Shown here in pieces: positions 41,701 through 48,602 of a stretch of 59,900 nt of DNA. The notes beneath the pieces were generated by a model. It was not told the DNA's origin, searched no databases, and saw nothing but the letters and a program-made list of their open reading frames with translations. The stretch's first letter is position 1. Every line of letters starts with the position of its first letter. The DNA comes from DAOVQB01 sp023128935 (lineage in GTDB: Bacteria; Eisenbacteria; RBG-16-71-46; CAIMUX01; WJJG01). Position numbers and translations under genes: made by a program. Where the stretch lies: assembly GCA_030628905.1 (NCBI GenBank), contig DAOVQB010000004.1, positions 1 through 59,900 on the forward strand, written 5' to 3'.

Positions 41701-42580
41701 GATGACACAGATTGAACATCTTCTCCCTCATGCGAATCTTGGTCCGACTCTGGCCGCGGGCTTCATGACCGATCTGAAGGCCATCGAGGAAGGGGTGAGA
41801 GTCACGCGCGAGAGGCTGCTGTGTGGGAACAGGAAACGGGGTCCCTTGTACACCAAGGCTGCGGATGCATTCCAAGCTGCGGATCCATCCAGGGCTGCGG
41901 ATGCATTCCAAGCTGCGGATCCATCCAAGGCTGCGGATACATGCCAGGACGCGACCTTGCGGGAGGCACTCCTGAGGATGTCAAATGCTGCGACACGCAT
42001 GCATGACACGGTAGATCAGCTCTTTCAGCACCTCGGCCAGCGATTTCGGGTCGACGTGGTTCAAGAGCTTCGCGCCGCAGTCGACAGAGCGCTGGAGAGT
42101 GTGTCCGACGTGGCGGTCGAGACTACAATCCCCGATTGGCTTCCTCCTGCTTTTGCCCTGCGGGGGGAGCTGTCCAACATCTTGGAGAACTTGATAGGTA
42201 ACGCGGCTCGTGCCGCTCAGGGCAACCGCGTGCACCGATCTCCGCGGATGTGGATCGAGGCGCGCCACGAGGGAGGGCTTCTCGTTCTCACCGTTCGAGA
42301 CACAGGGACAGGATTCGCTGGCGAGCAGCTGCAGACGATCTTCCACGCACGGGCGGTCGATCTGGGGACTCATGGTCGCGGGCTTCCCTACGCCCGGCGG
42401 CGGCTGAAGCTCTTTGACGGAAAGATCGATGTGCTTTCGTCGGATGCCCGCCAGGGAACCACCATTGCAGTGACACTGCGGACACTGGCGCCGGGGTCCG
42501 CACCGATGATAGCGGGCGACACTACTCGCAAGCACGGCGGGCGTCGCAATCCAGTCGGGTCCACAACATCGGAGGTGTGA
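38750..42580 (+). CDS. FG-GAP/ASPIC-UnbV sensor histidine kinase
   Basis: A 1,276-residue protein. A signal-anchor helix lies at about 66-86. A long outer region has a carbohydrate-binding-like N-part (about 105-290), then FG-GAP/VCBS calcium motifs DLNSDNRLD (314), DLDGDGILD (367), DVDNDHDQD (476), DIDNDGDLD (521), DFDLDGDLD (583) and DADDDGDPD (640), and an ASPIC/UnbV-like domain (about 668-764). Helices follow at about 789-815, 857-880 and 885-905. The cytoplasmic end has a HATPase: ILENLIGNAARAAQG (N box, about 1145), RDTGTGFAGEQ (G1) and THGRGLPYARRRLKLFDG (G2). A phosphoacceptor histidine is not obvious; SHASW near 940 is a candidate. Overlaps the NtrC-type gene, its probable partner. 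Confidence 0.85.
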   Translation: MPDLCGVPIFGAAVSLYCSEQVRKRTGPLERTNSVADMLRANPPGTPLDSRLPLTGTLTGTLTCTLVSLLIIGLAFSLVLLAVHLESSACSPAMAADRDPAVGGASDSLLLDFEDGDLTGWRPRPGDEPYIHFAIEGERALQGRRSLYCRVRKWDDTVSANEQVVLRYDLPGPLLLDASTEVSWSWWIGDRLENDGVGIRLVFSSPAGARVFRLECASHSNRERGKWPYDDPSGRICQHRLNLQAVVRERISNGAAFPSLPWYLTSLEFYFWFPQDQTAYFDEIRIGPPRSLGGVSAAAPRSTSITPPETSMLLADLNSDNRLDRIVGLKGKPPLVWLGAGHIDELQVDASQVGLGSAVSLVHPIASDLDGDGILDLLGFCNDNLKIFEGLGAAHFREVSSAFPRDLGTNRPAGLLAVDLLPGPKPQLLICRYNGLQDDSIYIPTGRTACFHAQSFPCLGDHQERLGYRSAIIAADVDNDHDQDLFCTNSDLFLQEESGLVCATCAWLPQVGTHQSGAVFGDIDNDGDLDLFITVDIKHHVGEPGITHGHSLLYRNDGERFVDVSHWVETEPSGNADDPIFADFDLDGDLDLFFTQERWRPTERLPNIYLENDGTGRFRPGNPGAWIMRTPSAEDVWCFDADDDGDPDLLFKCPGSGRYECAINNITGRRAIKVRVLDQRGAPHASGAELILRARPNASKALGNDIVGYRQTGAGALLSGWSEAIFGVGQSEGPFDLTVIFPSRPESPLILRGLRPGESLVVVEPMNAGPFGSLLAGTRIQLRRATSALASAGSALIFPGAVLCGLLMGCVLYGFRRSVRILRMEGKRAQGLLGTAACRPGPAPIPGGMGGWFGPRLRKVALLVAVIMFGLIVIGAQMWPAYPKAVTSGWMALLGLCLGIALGMEFSHLDSTRRRALRMPHLDSDTVRIQLLDAIDGFSHASWLKYLAGVASLSRSLAEGADPQHICPRLEKRLESYDGAILPQMTQIEHLLPHANLGPTLAAGFMTDLKAIEEGVRVTRERLLCGNRKRGPLYTKAADAFQAADPSRAADAFQAADPSKAADTCQDATLREALLRMSNAATRMHDTVDQLFQHLGQRFRVDVVQELRAAVDRALESVSDVAVETTIPDWLPPAFALRGELSNILENLIGNAARAAQGNRVHRSPRMWIEARHEGGLLVLTVRDTGTGFAGEQLQTIFHARAVDLGTHGRGLPYARRRLKLFDGKIDVLSSDARQGTTIAVTLRTLAPGSAPMIAGDTTRKHGGRRNPVGSTTSEV
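38909..38944 (+). repeat. 12-bp in-frame repeats in sensor kinase gene
   Basis: Three tandem units of CTGACCGGCACT (the third CTGACCTGCACT) encode LTGTLTGTLTCT at the base of the signal-anchor helix. In-frame copy changes would alter the length of this segment by four residues. Confidence 0.85.
41857..41946 (+). repeat. 18-bp in-frame repeats in sensor kinase gene
   Basis: Five 18-bp units alternating between GCTGCGGATGCATTCCAA and GCTGCGGATCCATCCARG. They encode AADAFQ/AADPSR/AADAFQ/AADPSK/AADTCQ, a linker just before the helix preceding the HATPase domain (about residues 1036-1066). Confidence 0.9.
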
Positions 42581-43950
42581 TGGTTCCGACGATCTTGATC
42601 ATTGATGATGATACAGAGTTTGCTTCCGATCTGGCAGCACTGCTTTCTCCGGATTTCGCCATCCGGTCCGCAACAAGCGGTGAAGAGGGACTGGGGGCCA
42701 TTGCTTCGGATGCCCCGGATGCGGTGGTGTTGGACCTCATGCTTGAAGGGGGCCGTAACGGTCTGGAGATCCTGCTGTCGATCAAAAAACTGGATCCATC
42801 GCTTCCCGTCATCATGGCCACTGACTATCCTTCTCCGGAAACTGAGGCCGAAGCTCTGAGGCGGGGTGCGCTTTACTATGTCCGCAAGGCGGCTGGACGG
42901 ACGGAGGTGATCTCCAAGCTGCTGAAGTGCGACGAGGTTTGCCAAGCGATCCGCGAACGAGACCGGCTCCGCAGAGAAGTCAGCGCTGTCCACGGTCTCT
43001 TCCTCTCCTCCTCCTCCTCAGTCATGGGAGTACTCGAGGCCACCGTGGACCGGATCGCTGCTGCGCCCAACACTACTGTACTCATCACTGGCGAGAGCGG
43101 TACAGGCAAGAGCCTCCTCGCTCGTGAAATCCACGCCCGGAGCCCGCGGCAGGGACAATGCTTCCTGCGCATCAATATGGCCACGCTGACAGATGGCACC
43201 GCGCCCAGCGAGCTGTTCGGCCATGTCAGGGGAGCCTACACGGGGGCTATGTCGGACAGGAAGGGCCATTTCGAGACCGCCAAAGGAGGGACGATCTTTC
43301 TGGATGAGATAGGAGACCTTTCGCTCAAACTACAAGGACAGTTGCTGCACACGGTCGAAGAGCGGGAGGTGATCCCTCTGGGTTGCTCCACGCCGCGCCA
43401 AGTAGATGTCAGGGTGATCGCCGCGACAAATCGGGATCTACTGAGGATGGTCAAGGAGGGGGTCTTTCGTACAGATCTGCTCGAGCGGCTTTGTGTGATC
43501 ACCGTCAAGGTGCCGCCACTCCGCGAGCACCCTGAGGATATTCCGGATCTGGCGCGCTATTTCCTTGGGCGCTTTGCAGCGGAGATGCGGTTTCCACGTG
43601 TGGCGCTCTGCCCGGACACACTGGATCGGCTGCAGAAACACGCTTGGCGACGGAACAATGTCCGTGAATTGCGCAATTCAATTGAGCGAGCGTTGGTCCT
43701 TCATGGAGACAGAGGCGAGCTTGAACCAGATGCGTTCGATTTGTTCGATGATGAGCCTCCGATTGGATTCGATTACAATAAAGAGAAAGAACGGGCTGTG
43801 AGAGCGTTCCAGCAACGCTTCTTTGGTCGGACCTTTGCTGCTCTAGGCAGCTCTCTTATGCACCACCGCCCCGAGGACACGAAGAGAGTCGCTGATCTGA
43901 CAGGCATTCCTCCGCACACCGTAAGGCGCATCCTGAAGGAATTGTCGTAG
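42580..43950 (+). CDS. NtrC-family sigma-54 response regulator
   Basis: A 456-residue regulator. The receiver has the acidic pocket ILIIDDDTEF and phospho-acceptor D52 in AVVLDLML. The AAA domain has VLITGESGTGKSLLAREIHA (Walker A), ELFGHVRGAYTGAMSDRKGH with GAYTGA in place of GAFTGA (sigma-54 contact loop), and GGTIFLDEIGDLSLKLQGQL (Walker B). The C-terminal helix-turn-helix is RVADLTGIPPHTVRRILKEL. The ATG at 42580 overlaps the kinase stop (TGATG); a GTG one codon earlier is also possible. It activates sigma-54 promoters when phosphorylated, and a candidate target lies at 44222-44238. Confidence 0.92.
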   Translation: MVPTILIIDDDTEFASDLAALLSPDFAIRSATSGEEGLGAIASDAPDAVVLDLMLEGGRNGLEILLSIKKLDPSLPVIMATDYPSPETEAEALRRGALYYVRKAAGRTEVISKLLKCDEVCQAIRERDRLRREVSAVHGLFLSSSSSVMGVLEATVDRIAAAPNTTVLITGESGTGKSLLAREIHARSPRQGQCFLRINMATLTDGTAPSELFGHVRGAYTGAMSDRKGHFETAKGGTIFLDEIGDLSLKLQGQLLHTVEEREVIPLGCSTPRQVDVRVIAATNRDLLRMVKEGVFRTDLLERLCVITVKVPPLREHPEDIPDLARYFLGRFAAEMRFPRVALCPDTLDRLQKHAWRRNNVRELRNSIERALVLHGDRGELEPDAFDLFDDEPPIGFDYNKEKERAVRAFQQRFFGRTFAALGSSLMHHRPEDTKRVADLTGIPPHTVRRILKELS

Positions 43951-44399
43951 GGCGGCGGTATCTCCGGTGGACATGGAAGTTCCCGAGGGAACACGGATGT
44001 TCCTGTCGGTGGCCTTCGCGGGAACTGCGTGCTCATCGGACGAGGACAGCACCGGTCCCGCGGTTCCGGGGCGCCTAGAGCTAACCACTATGCATACAAG
44101 CGGTTATGGCCCGCCTTACTGTTCGTCCGCAAAAGCCTGCCTACCCGGGGTGCTGCGGCGCGAGGTAGATATTGCAGTTTGAGCCCCGGCACGCTTCATG
44201 CCTATAGATGTATCGGGGCATTTGGAGTGACCGTTGCAGAAAGGCCTTGCTAGCGATCGTTGAAGAGGAGCCCCCCCTTCACAGGCGCAGGAGAGGAATC
44301 CTCCATTCGAATCATGGAGGCAGTGGCGTGCGTGATCATCGCAGAAGCGTTCACCAAGGAGAAGCTTCCGGGTCGCAGACCGGGAGGGAAACCCTGGAT
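43951..44399. other. Leader region with palindromes and sigma-54 site
   Basis: About 450 bases without a gene. It contains a perfect GTTCCCGAGGGAAC palindrome (near 43979-43992) and, further on, the candidate sigma-54 promoter. No U run follows the palindrome, so it is not a convincing terminator; it could instead be an activator site. Confidence 0.45.
44222..44238 (+). promoter_or_regulatory. Candidate sigma-54 promoter
   Basis: TTGGAGTGACCGTTGCA fits YTGGCACGRNNNTTGCW at 14 of 17 positions, with the essential GG (-24) and GC (-12) in correct spacing. It lies about 160 bases upstream of the receiver-only gene and directly downstream of an NtrC-type activator gene. Confidence 0.55.
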
Positions 44400-44864
44400 G
44401 TGCAAACTCAGCCCAACGTGCTGCTGGTCGAAGATGATGCCGAATTCGCTGAGGACATGCGAGCGATTCTGACAGATATCGCGACTATTCGCCACGTAGG
44501 CGGAACAGCCACTGCTATCGCCGAGATCATACGAGAGAAGCCGGATTTGATCATGCTGGACTTGGACCTAGAGCCCTTCTTGGCAAACAGTGGTGGCCTG
44601 GAAGGGGTTGCTTTCCTTCAGGTCGTGCGAGAACAGATCGATGGCGAGTTGCCTGTAGTTATTGTCTCTGGACGGATGTCTGAGGAGTTGAAAGGAACGC
44701 TCCAACGCCTTGGAGCGGTGGCGTGCTTCACCAAGCCGCCGGATCTTCGGACGCTGCGTGAGATTGTACAGTCTGCCTCCCGGCACCAGGTCAATCGGGA
44801 AGCCTGTGACGGCGGTGCCGACAGCGCTGACAACTCGCTGCCCAGGAGGGGTCGAGCCGTGTAG
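44400..44864 (+). CDS. Single-domain response regulator (receiver)
   Basis: A 154-residue protein starting at a GTG at 44400 with GGGAGGG upstream; an open extension to 44208 lacks motifs. The receiver is complete: NVLLVEDDAEFAEDMRAILT (acidic pair), phospho-acceptor D54 in LIMLDLDLEP, VVIVSGRMSEEL (switch serine) and ACFTKPPDLRTLREIV (conserved lysine). No output domain; the arginine-rich tail is probably unstructured. Together with the kinase and NtrC regulator upstream it may tune phosphate flow in the same pathway. Confidence 0.85.
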   Translation: MQTQPNVLLVEDDAEFAEDMRAILTDIATIRHVGGTATAIAEIIREKPDLIMLDLDLEPFLANSGGLEGVAFLQVVREQIDGELPVVIVSGRMSEELKGTLQRLGAVACFTKPPDLRTLREIVQSASRHQVNREACDGGADSADNSLPRRGRAV

Positions 44865-45169
44865 TGGTCCTTGCCGGCCTAAATCACCCACTTGAGGAGA
44901 GCGACCATTGCCACTCTACGAGCGAGAGAGGAGCGGCATTGCATGCAAGCTGGATCTGCCAACAAAACGGGGTGAGGTCATGCGCAGAGCAATCGGGATC
45001 TAGCCTTGACTCCACTCTAGTATTGTGAGCATACTCTTGTGTGCAACAGTATGCGACAGGGCTACATCGAAGGACGCAGCATTGTGACTGTATGTGAGCG
45101 GGATGGGTAGGCTTGGGGGGCCAGGGCGCAGCACATCTGCCCATCTATGAACGCTAGGGGGCCACGATC
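44865..45169. other. Gene-free leader of TetR gene
   Basis: No gene recognised. The distal half holds the promoter and dyad at 45006-45054; the proximal part shows nothing notable. Confidence 0.45.
45006..45054 (+). promoter_or_regulatory. TetR promoter with dyad operator
   Basis: TTGACT (45006-45011), 18 bases, CATACT (45030-45035). An inverted repeat GCATACT (45029-45035) and AGTATGC (45048-45054) with a 12-base spacer covers the -10 box and start site. A TetR-family autoregulator encoded 115 bases downstream is the likely ligand-responsive binder. Confidence 0.5.
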
Positions 45170-45820
45170 GTGTCGAAGAGGTCGCCACGGATGGTGGGCG
45201 CAGCCGGCGTCGCGCAGGATTCAGATGAGCAGAGACGATGTATTCGGGTGCCGGAGGACTTCGTTCGGGCCGGCCTTACGGCCTGTGAGGCTTGTGGTGG
45301 GAAGGCCCCAACTGCGCGCCAGGTCGCCCGGCGGATGGGGCTCTCGCCCATGGCGCTCTACCGGCACTTCGATAGCATGGAGCACCTGCAGGCGCTGGTC
45401 TGGAATGAGGCCTTTGTCAATCTGCAGAAGCAGATAATCGAGGCGATCGCCAGGAGCGGGGGTGGGCTGGAGAACCTCCGCCAGACACTCAGGGCCTACG
45501 TCGAGTTTGGCGCCGCCAATCCTGGGTGCTACCACTTCATGTTCAGTCCCGGTCCTCGCCCCGAGGAGTTCGGTGCTGAGAACGAGGGCACGGCAACTCA
45601 CCAGTTCATGACCGGCCAGATCAAGGCACTGATTGATGCCGGTTACTTGCCTGAGGACGCTGATCCCGCCTGGTGCGCTCTGTTCGGATGGCTGAGTATC
45701 CATGGCATGACGACCCTGATTGTCTCGGGATCGATCGCGAGGTTGACCGGCTTGTCCATGGAGGCCCTGATCGAGAGTGTGACCAATAGCATTATGCGCG
45801 GCATACAAGCCCGGGAGTAA
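45170..45820 (+). CDS. TetR-family transcriptional regulator
   Basis: A 216-residue regulator. The DNA-binding helix-turn-helix is GGKAPTARQVARRMGLSPMA then LYRHFDSMEHLQALVW (about residues 45-80), the usual TetR start. The C-terminal half (LRAYVEFGAANPGCYHFMFS, then FGWLSIHGMTTLIVSG) is the WHG-type ligand and dimer domain. The GTG at 45170 has AGGGGG ten bases upstream. A dyad overlapping its own promoter suggests autorepression; other targets such as sppA downstream are possible but unsupported. Confidence 0.85.
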   Translation: MSKRSPRMVGAAGVAQDSDEQRRCIRVPEDFVRAGLTACEACGGKAPTARQVARRMGLSPMALYRHFDSMEHLQALVWNEAFVNLQKQIIEAIARSGGGLENLRQTLRAYVEFGAANPGCYHFMFSPGPRPEEFGAENEGTATHQFMTGQIKALIDAGYLPEDADPAWCALFGWLSIHGMTTLIVSGSIARLTGLSMEALIESVTNSIMRGIQARE

Positions 45821-45862
45821 TGGCTCGCGCGGCCGTCCGCCGTTGCCGGGATGACCCCCGTC

Positions 45863-45967
45863 GGAGACCCTTCGGGTAGAGACCCTCTCGGCGGAGGCCC
45901 TTCAGGCAGAGACCCTTCAGGCAGAGACCCTTCAGGCAGAGATCCTCCAGCCGGAACCCCTTCAGGC
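45863..45967. repeat. 15-bp tandem repeats upstream of sppA
   Basis: Seven units of 15 bp with consensus AGAGACCCTTCAGGC (45863-45967). Read from the minus strand the units encode an LKGLC-type five-residue repeat, but no ribosome site or start supports a gene there. The array lies about 125 bases before sppA. Confidence 0.85.
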
Positions 45968-46092
45968 TGGATCCAACCCTTCCGGTTCCCTTATTGTCTC
46001 CGGTATGCGGGATTCCCGGGCTGCTGATGATCCTGGCCGATTGGGTCACGGCTCCTCCCTGCGCTCAAGGCAATGGATGAACGGAGGGTTCG

Positions 46093-47838
46093 ATGAAGCG
46101 ATTTCTCCTTACCTTTCTGGCCGTGATTGCGGCGCATGCCTTTCTCTTCTTCCTGCTCTGCTTCCTCGCCATTTCCCTGATGGGTGCGGCGCTGATGGGT
46201 AGGGCGGGTAAACCAGCGGAGGTCCCCAAGACTGCTTACCTCATTCAGGAGATCCCCCCGGATCTGCCGGAGTTCATTCCCTCCTCGGATCTACCATTCC
46301 CGCCGAGGCCAACGAGCCATACGGACATACTTGAGAATCTTGAGAAGGCGCGCGTGGATGAGCGCATTCAAGGGGTAGTGCTGAAGTTCGATATGCCCCA
46401 AATGGGGTGGGGGAAGCTCCAAGAATTGCGGGAACGGATCCATCAATTGAGGGATGCGGGCAAACCTGTCTGGGCCTACACGACCTTCGCGACGAACAAG
46501 GGGATGTATCTGGCCTCGGCCTGCGATTCGATTTTCGTTCATCCGGACGGATTCATCTGGCTCACCGGCTTCAATGCGGAGCGCATCTATGCCCGCCGGT
46601 TGCTTGATCGCCTGGGCATCGAATCGCAGGTTAGTCAGATCAAGGAATACAAGGCTATGGCGGAGATGGTTCTGCGCGAGGATATGTCCAGGGAGGCCCG
46701 GGAGAACGCAAGCTGGCTTCTAGAGGATCTCTTTGAGGAGTTCTTGAGTACCCTGTCACATGATCGTGGCGTGGACCGCAGCCTCGTGAACGACTGGCTC
46801 GAGACGGGTCAGTTCGACGCACGCGAGGCCAGGGAACGCGGGATCATCGATCGTGACCTCCTTTGGGAAGAAATCGAGGAACGTCTTGGTGGCGGCATGA
46901 GGGCAGGCTGGTCAGTGGACGGCGATGACTACGCTGAGGTCCCCCGTGGCAAGCTCCATCTGAAAGGTAGCAAGATCGCCGTCGTGCACGGGGTGGGGAC
47001 CATCGCGCAGGGCGAGAGCGGCTGGGTCTTTCCACTGGGTGTCTCCATGGGTGATGAGACGATGGTCGCGGCCCTTCAGGAAGCCATTGAGAATGACGCT
47101 GTCAAGGGCATCCTCCTGCGCCTTGACACACCAGGTGGCTTGACCACCGCCAGTGATCGGATTGGCCGTATGGTGGAGAAAGCCGCCAGCGAAAAGCCGC
47201 TGGTTGTCTCCATGGTGGATGTCAATGCATCTGGTGGGTACATGGTCTCCTATCGCTGCAGTACGCTTGTGGCCCTACCCAATTCGATTGTTGGCAGTAT
47301 CGGATCGATTAGCATGAAGCCGAATTTGACCGGGATGCTTGAAAAGGTGGGCATCACGGTTGACCGTGTCACGGTTGGGCCGCACGCCACGATGCTTTCG
47401 ACACTCGCGAGCTTCACGGACGAGGAGTTCGCCAGGTTGGAGGAGCTTCACTGGAGAACCTACAGCGCGTGGGTGGAGGGTGTTGCGCACTATCGGGGCA
47501 TGACCCTGGATGAAGTTGATCACCTAGCGCGCGGGCGCGTGTTCACGGGCCGTCAAGCTGTCGTCAACGGCCTGATCGACGAACTCGGGGGGTTCGATCG
47601 CGCGCTGGAGCTTCTGAAACAGCAGGCGGGCATCGACCCGGAATCTGAAGTGACCTTCATCCACCTGCCCAAGCAGAAGGGGTTCCTCGAGAGGCTGGCT
47701 GAAGGCGACCTGCTGTCAGCACTGCACGTTGCGCTGAGCGGATTCCCAAGTGGCGAGCCGCTGAATGATACGGTGGCGTTCTGGAAACGCGGCATGGCAT
47801 CAAACGATGCCCTTGCTCTACTCTGGTGGCAGTTCTAA
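46093..47838 (+). CDS. sppA: Signal peptide peptidase SppA, long form
   Basis: A 581-residue membrane protease that degrades leftover signal peptides. An N-terminal helix (FLLTFLAVIAAHAFLFFLLC) anchors it. Two SppA domains follow: the first carries the catalytic lysine in SQIKEYKAMAEMVLREDMSR (about 195), the second the nucleophile serine in VVSMVDVNASGGYMVSYRCS (about 382) with LPNSIVGSIGSISMKPNLTG. Length matches the 67-kDa SppA type. GGAGGG lies five bases before the ATG. It opens a run of plus-strand genes with small gaps. Confidence 0.92.
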   Translation: MKRFLLTFLAVIAAHAFLFFLLCFLAISLMGAALMGRAGKPAEVPKTAYLIQEIPPDLPEFIPSSDLPFPPRPTSHTDILENLEKARVDERIQGVVLKFDMPQMGWGKLQELRERIHQLRDAGKPVWAYTTFATNKGMYLASACDSIFVHPDGFIWLTGFNAERIYARRLLDRLGIESQVSQIKEYKAMAEMVLREDMSREARENASWLLEDLFEEFLSTLSHDRGVDRSLVNDWLETGQFDAREARERGIIDRDLLWEEIEERLGGGMRAGWSVDGDDYAEVPRGKLHLKGSKIAVVHGVGTIAQGESGWVFPLGVSMGDETMVAALQEAIENDAVKGILLRLDTPGGLTTASDRIGRMVEKAASEKPLVVSMVDVNASGGYMVSYRCSTLVALPNSIVGSIGSISMKPNLTGMLEKVGITVDRVTVGPHATMLSTLASFTDEEFARLEELHWRTYSAWVEGVAHYRGMTLDEVDHLARGRVFTGRQAVVNGLIDELGGFDRALELLKQQAGIDPESEVTFIHLPKQKGFLERLAEGDLLSALHVALSGFPSGEPLNDTVAFWKRGMASNDALALLWWQF

Positions 47839-47908
47839 TGGGAGATGTGACCTGCCAGTCTGGATACGCATTTTTCAGCTGGCGCACAGACACGCGATCG
47901 CAGTAGGT

Positions 47909-47952
47909 GGCTACGGAAAGGCGTGTATCCGGCTGTGGAAAGGCGTGTATCT
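47909..47952. repeat. 22-bp tandem pair
   Basis: Two direct copies, GGCTACGGAAAGGCGTGTATCC and a near-copy beginning GGCTGTGGAAAGG, back to back 36 bases before the isochorismatase-family gene. Confidence 0.75.
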
Positions 47953-47987
47953 GAGTTGCTGCAGGAAGCACTGCTTGGAGGAGATCG

Positions 47988-48530
47988 ATGCTCAATCGTG
48001 ACGAGGCCGTTCTGGTCGTCGTGGATGTTCAGGAGAAGCTTCTGCCGGCGATTCACGATCAGGAACAGATGCTTCGCAGAACGAGGTTGCTGATCCGGGG
48101 TGCAGGGCTCCTGCAGCTTCCTATACTGGTAACCGAGCAATACCCACAGGGTATTGGGCCAACCGATGCCGGCATTGTGAAAGCCCTTGGTGAAAGTTAC
48201 CAGCCGATCCAAAAGGCGTCGATGTCCGCGATGAGCGAACCCGCGTTCCTCGAGGCGCTCGTTGCCAGCGGCAGGCGGCAGGTCATCCTCTGTGGCATCG
48301 AGGCCCATGTCTGTGTTTACCTAACAGCACAGGACATGCGAGCGGACTCCCGGGCTGTTTATGTCGCGACTGACTGTATCTCTTCTCGCCAGGAGAGGGA
48401 CTACGCGATTGCGGTGCAGCGGATGGAGGCCATCGGTTGCTGTCTAACGACACACGAAATGGCTGTCTTCGAACTCCTCCGGCAAAGTGGAACGTCTGAG
48501 TTCAAACAGTGGATACAGATGATCCGGTAA
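47988..48530 (+). CDS. Isochorismatase-family hydrolase
   Basis: A 180-residue cysteine hydrolase. The catalytic triad is visible: aspartate in VLVVVDVQEKLLPAIHD, lysine in QPIQKASMSAMSEP, and cysteine in VILCGIEAHVCVYLTAQDM. The family includes nicotinamidases and isochorismatases; this short form lacks the motifs needed to name a substrate. The GGAGG before the ATG is well spaced. It sits between sppA and the carboxylase genes and is probably cotranscribed. Confidence 0.88.
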   Translation: MLNRDEAVLVVVDVQEKLLPAIHDQEQMLRRTRLLIRGAGLLQLPILVTEQYPQGIGPTDAGIVKALGESYQPIQKASMSAMSEPAFLEALVASGRRQVILCGIEAHVCVYLTAQDMRADSRAVYVATDCISSRQERDYAIAVQRMEAIGCCLTTHEMAVFELLRQSGTSEFKQWIQMIR

Positions 48531-48554
48531 TATAGTGACCCTTTTCCGGGAGAG

Positions 48555-48584
48555 GCAGATGCCCTCTCTGCAGATGCCCTCTCT
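48555..48584. repeat. 15-bp tandem pair
   Basis: Two exact copies of GCAGATGCCCTCTCT (48555-48569, 48570-48584), ending 18 bases before the carboxyltransferase ATG. Confidence 0.8.
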
Positions 48585-48602
48585 ACTGAGGAGACTCTTG
48601 AG

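Noticed and set aside
43979..43992. Terminator after the NtrC-type gene
   Set aside because: The GTTCCCGAGGGAAC stem is short and not followed by a T run.
45792..46049. Minus-strand pentapeptide-repeat-like protein (LKGLC repeats)
   Set aside because: The pattern follows from 15-bp tandem DNA repeats; no ribosome site, and consensus A(D/N)LxX is not met.
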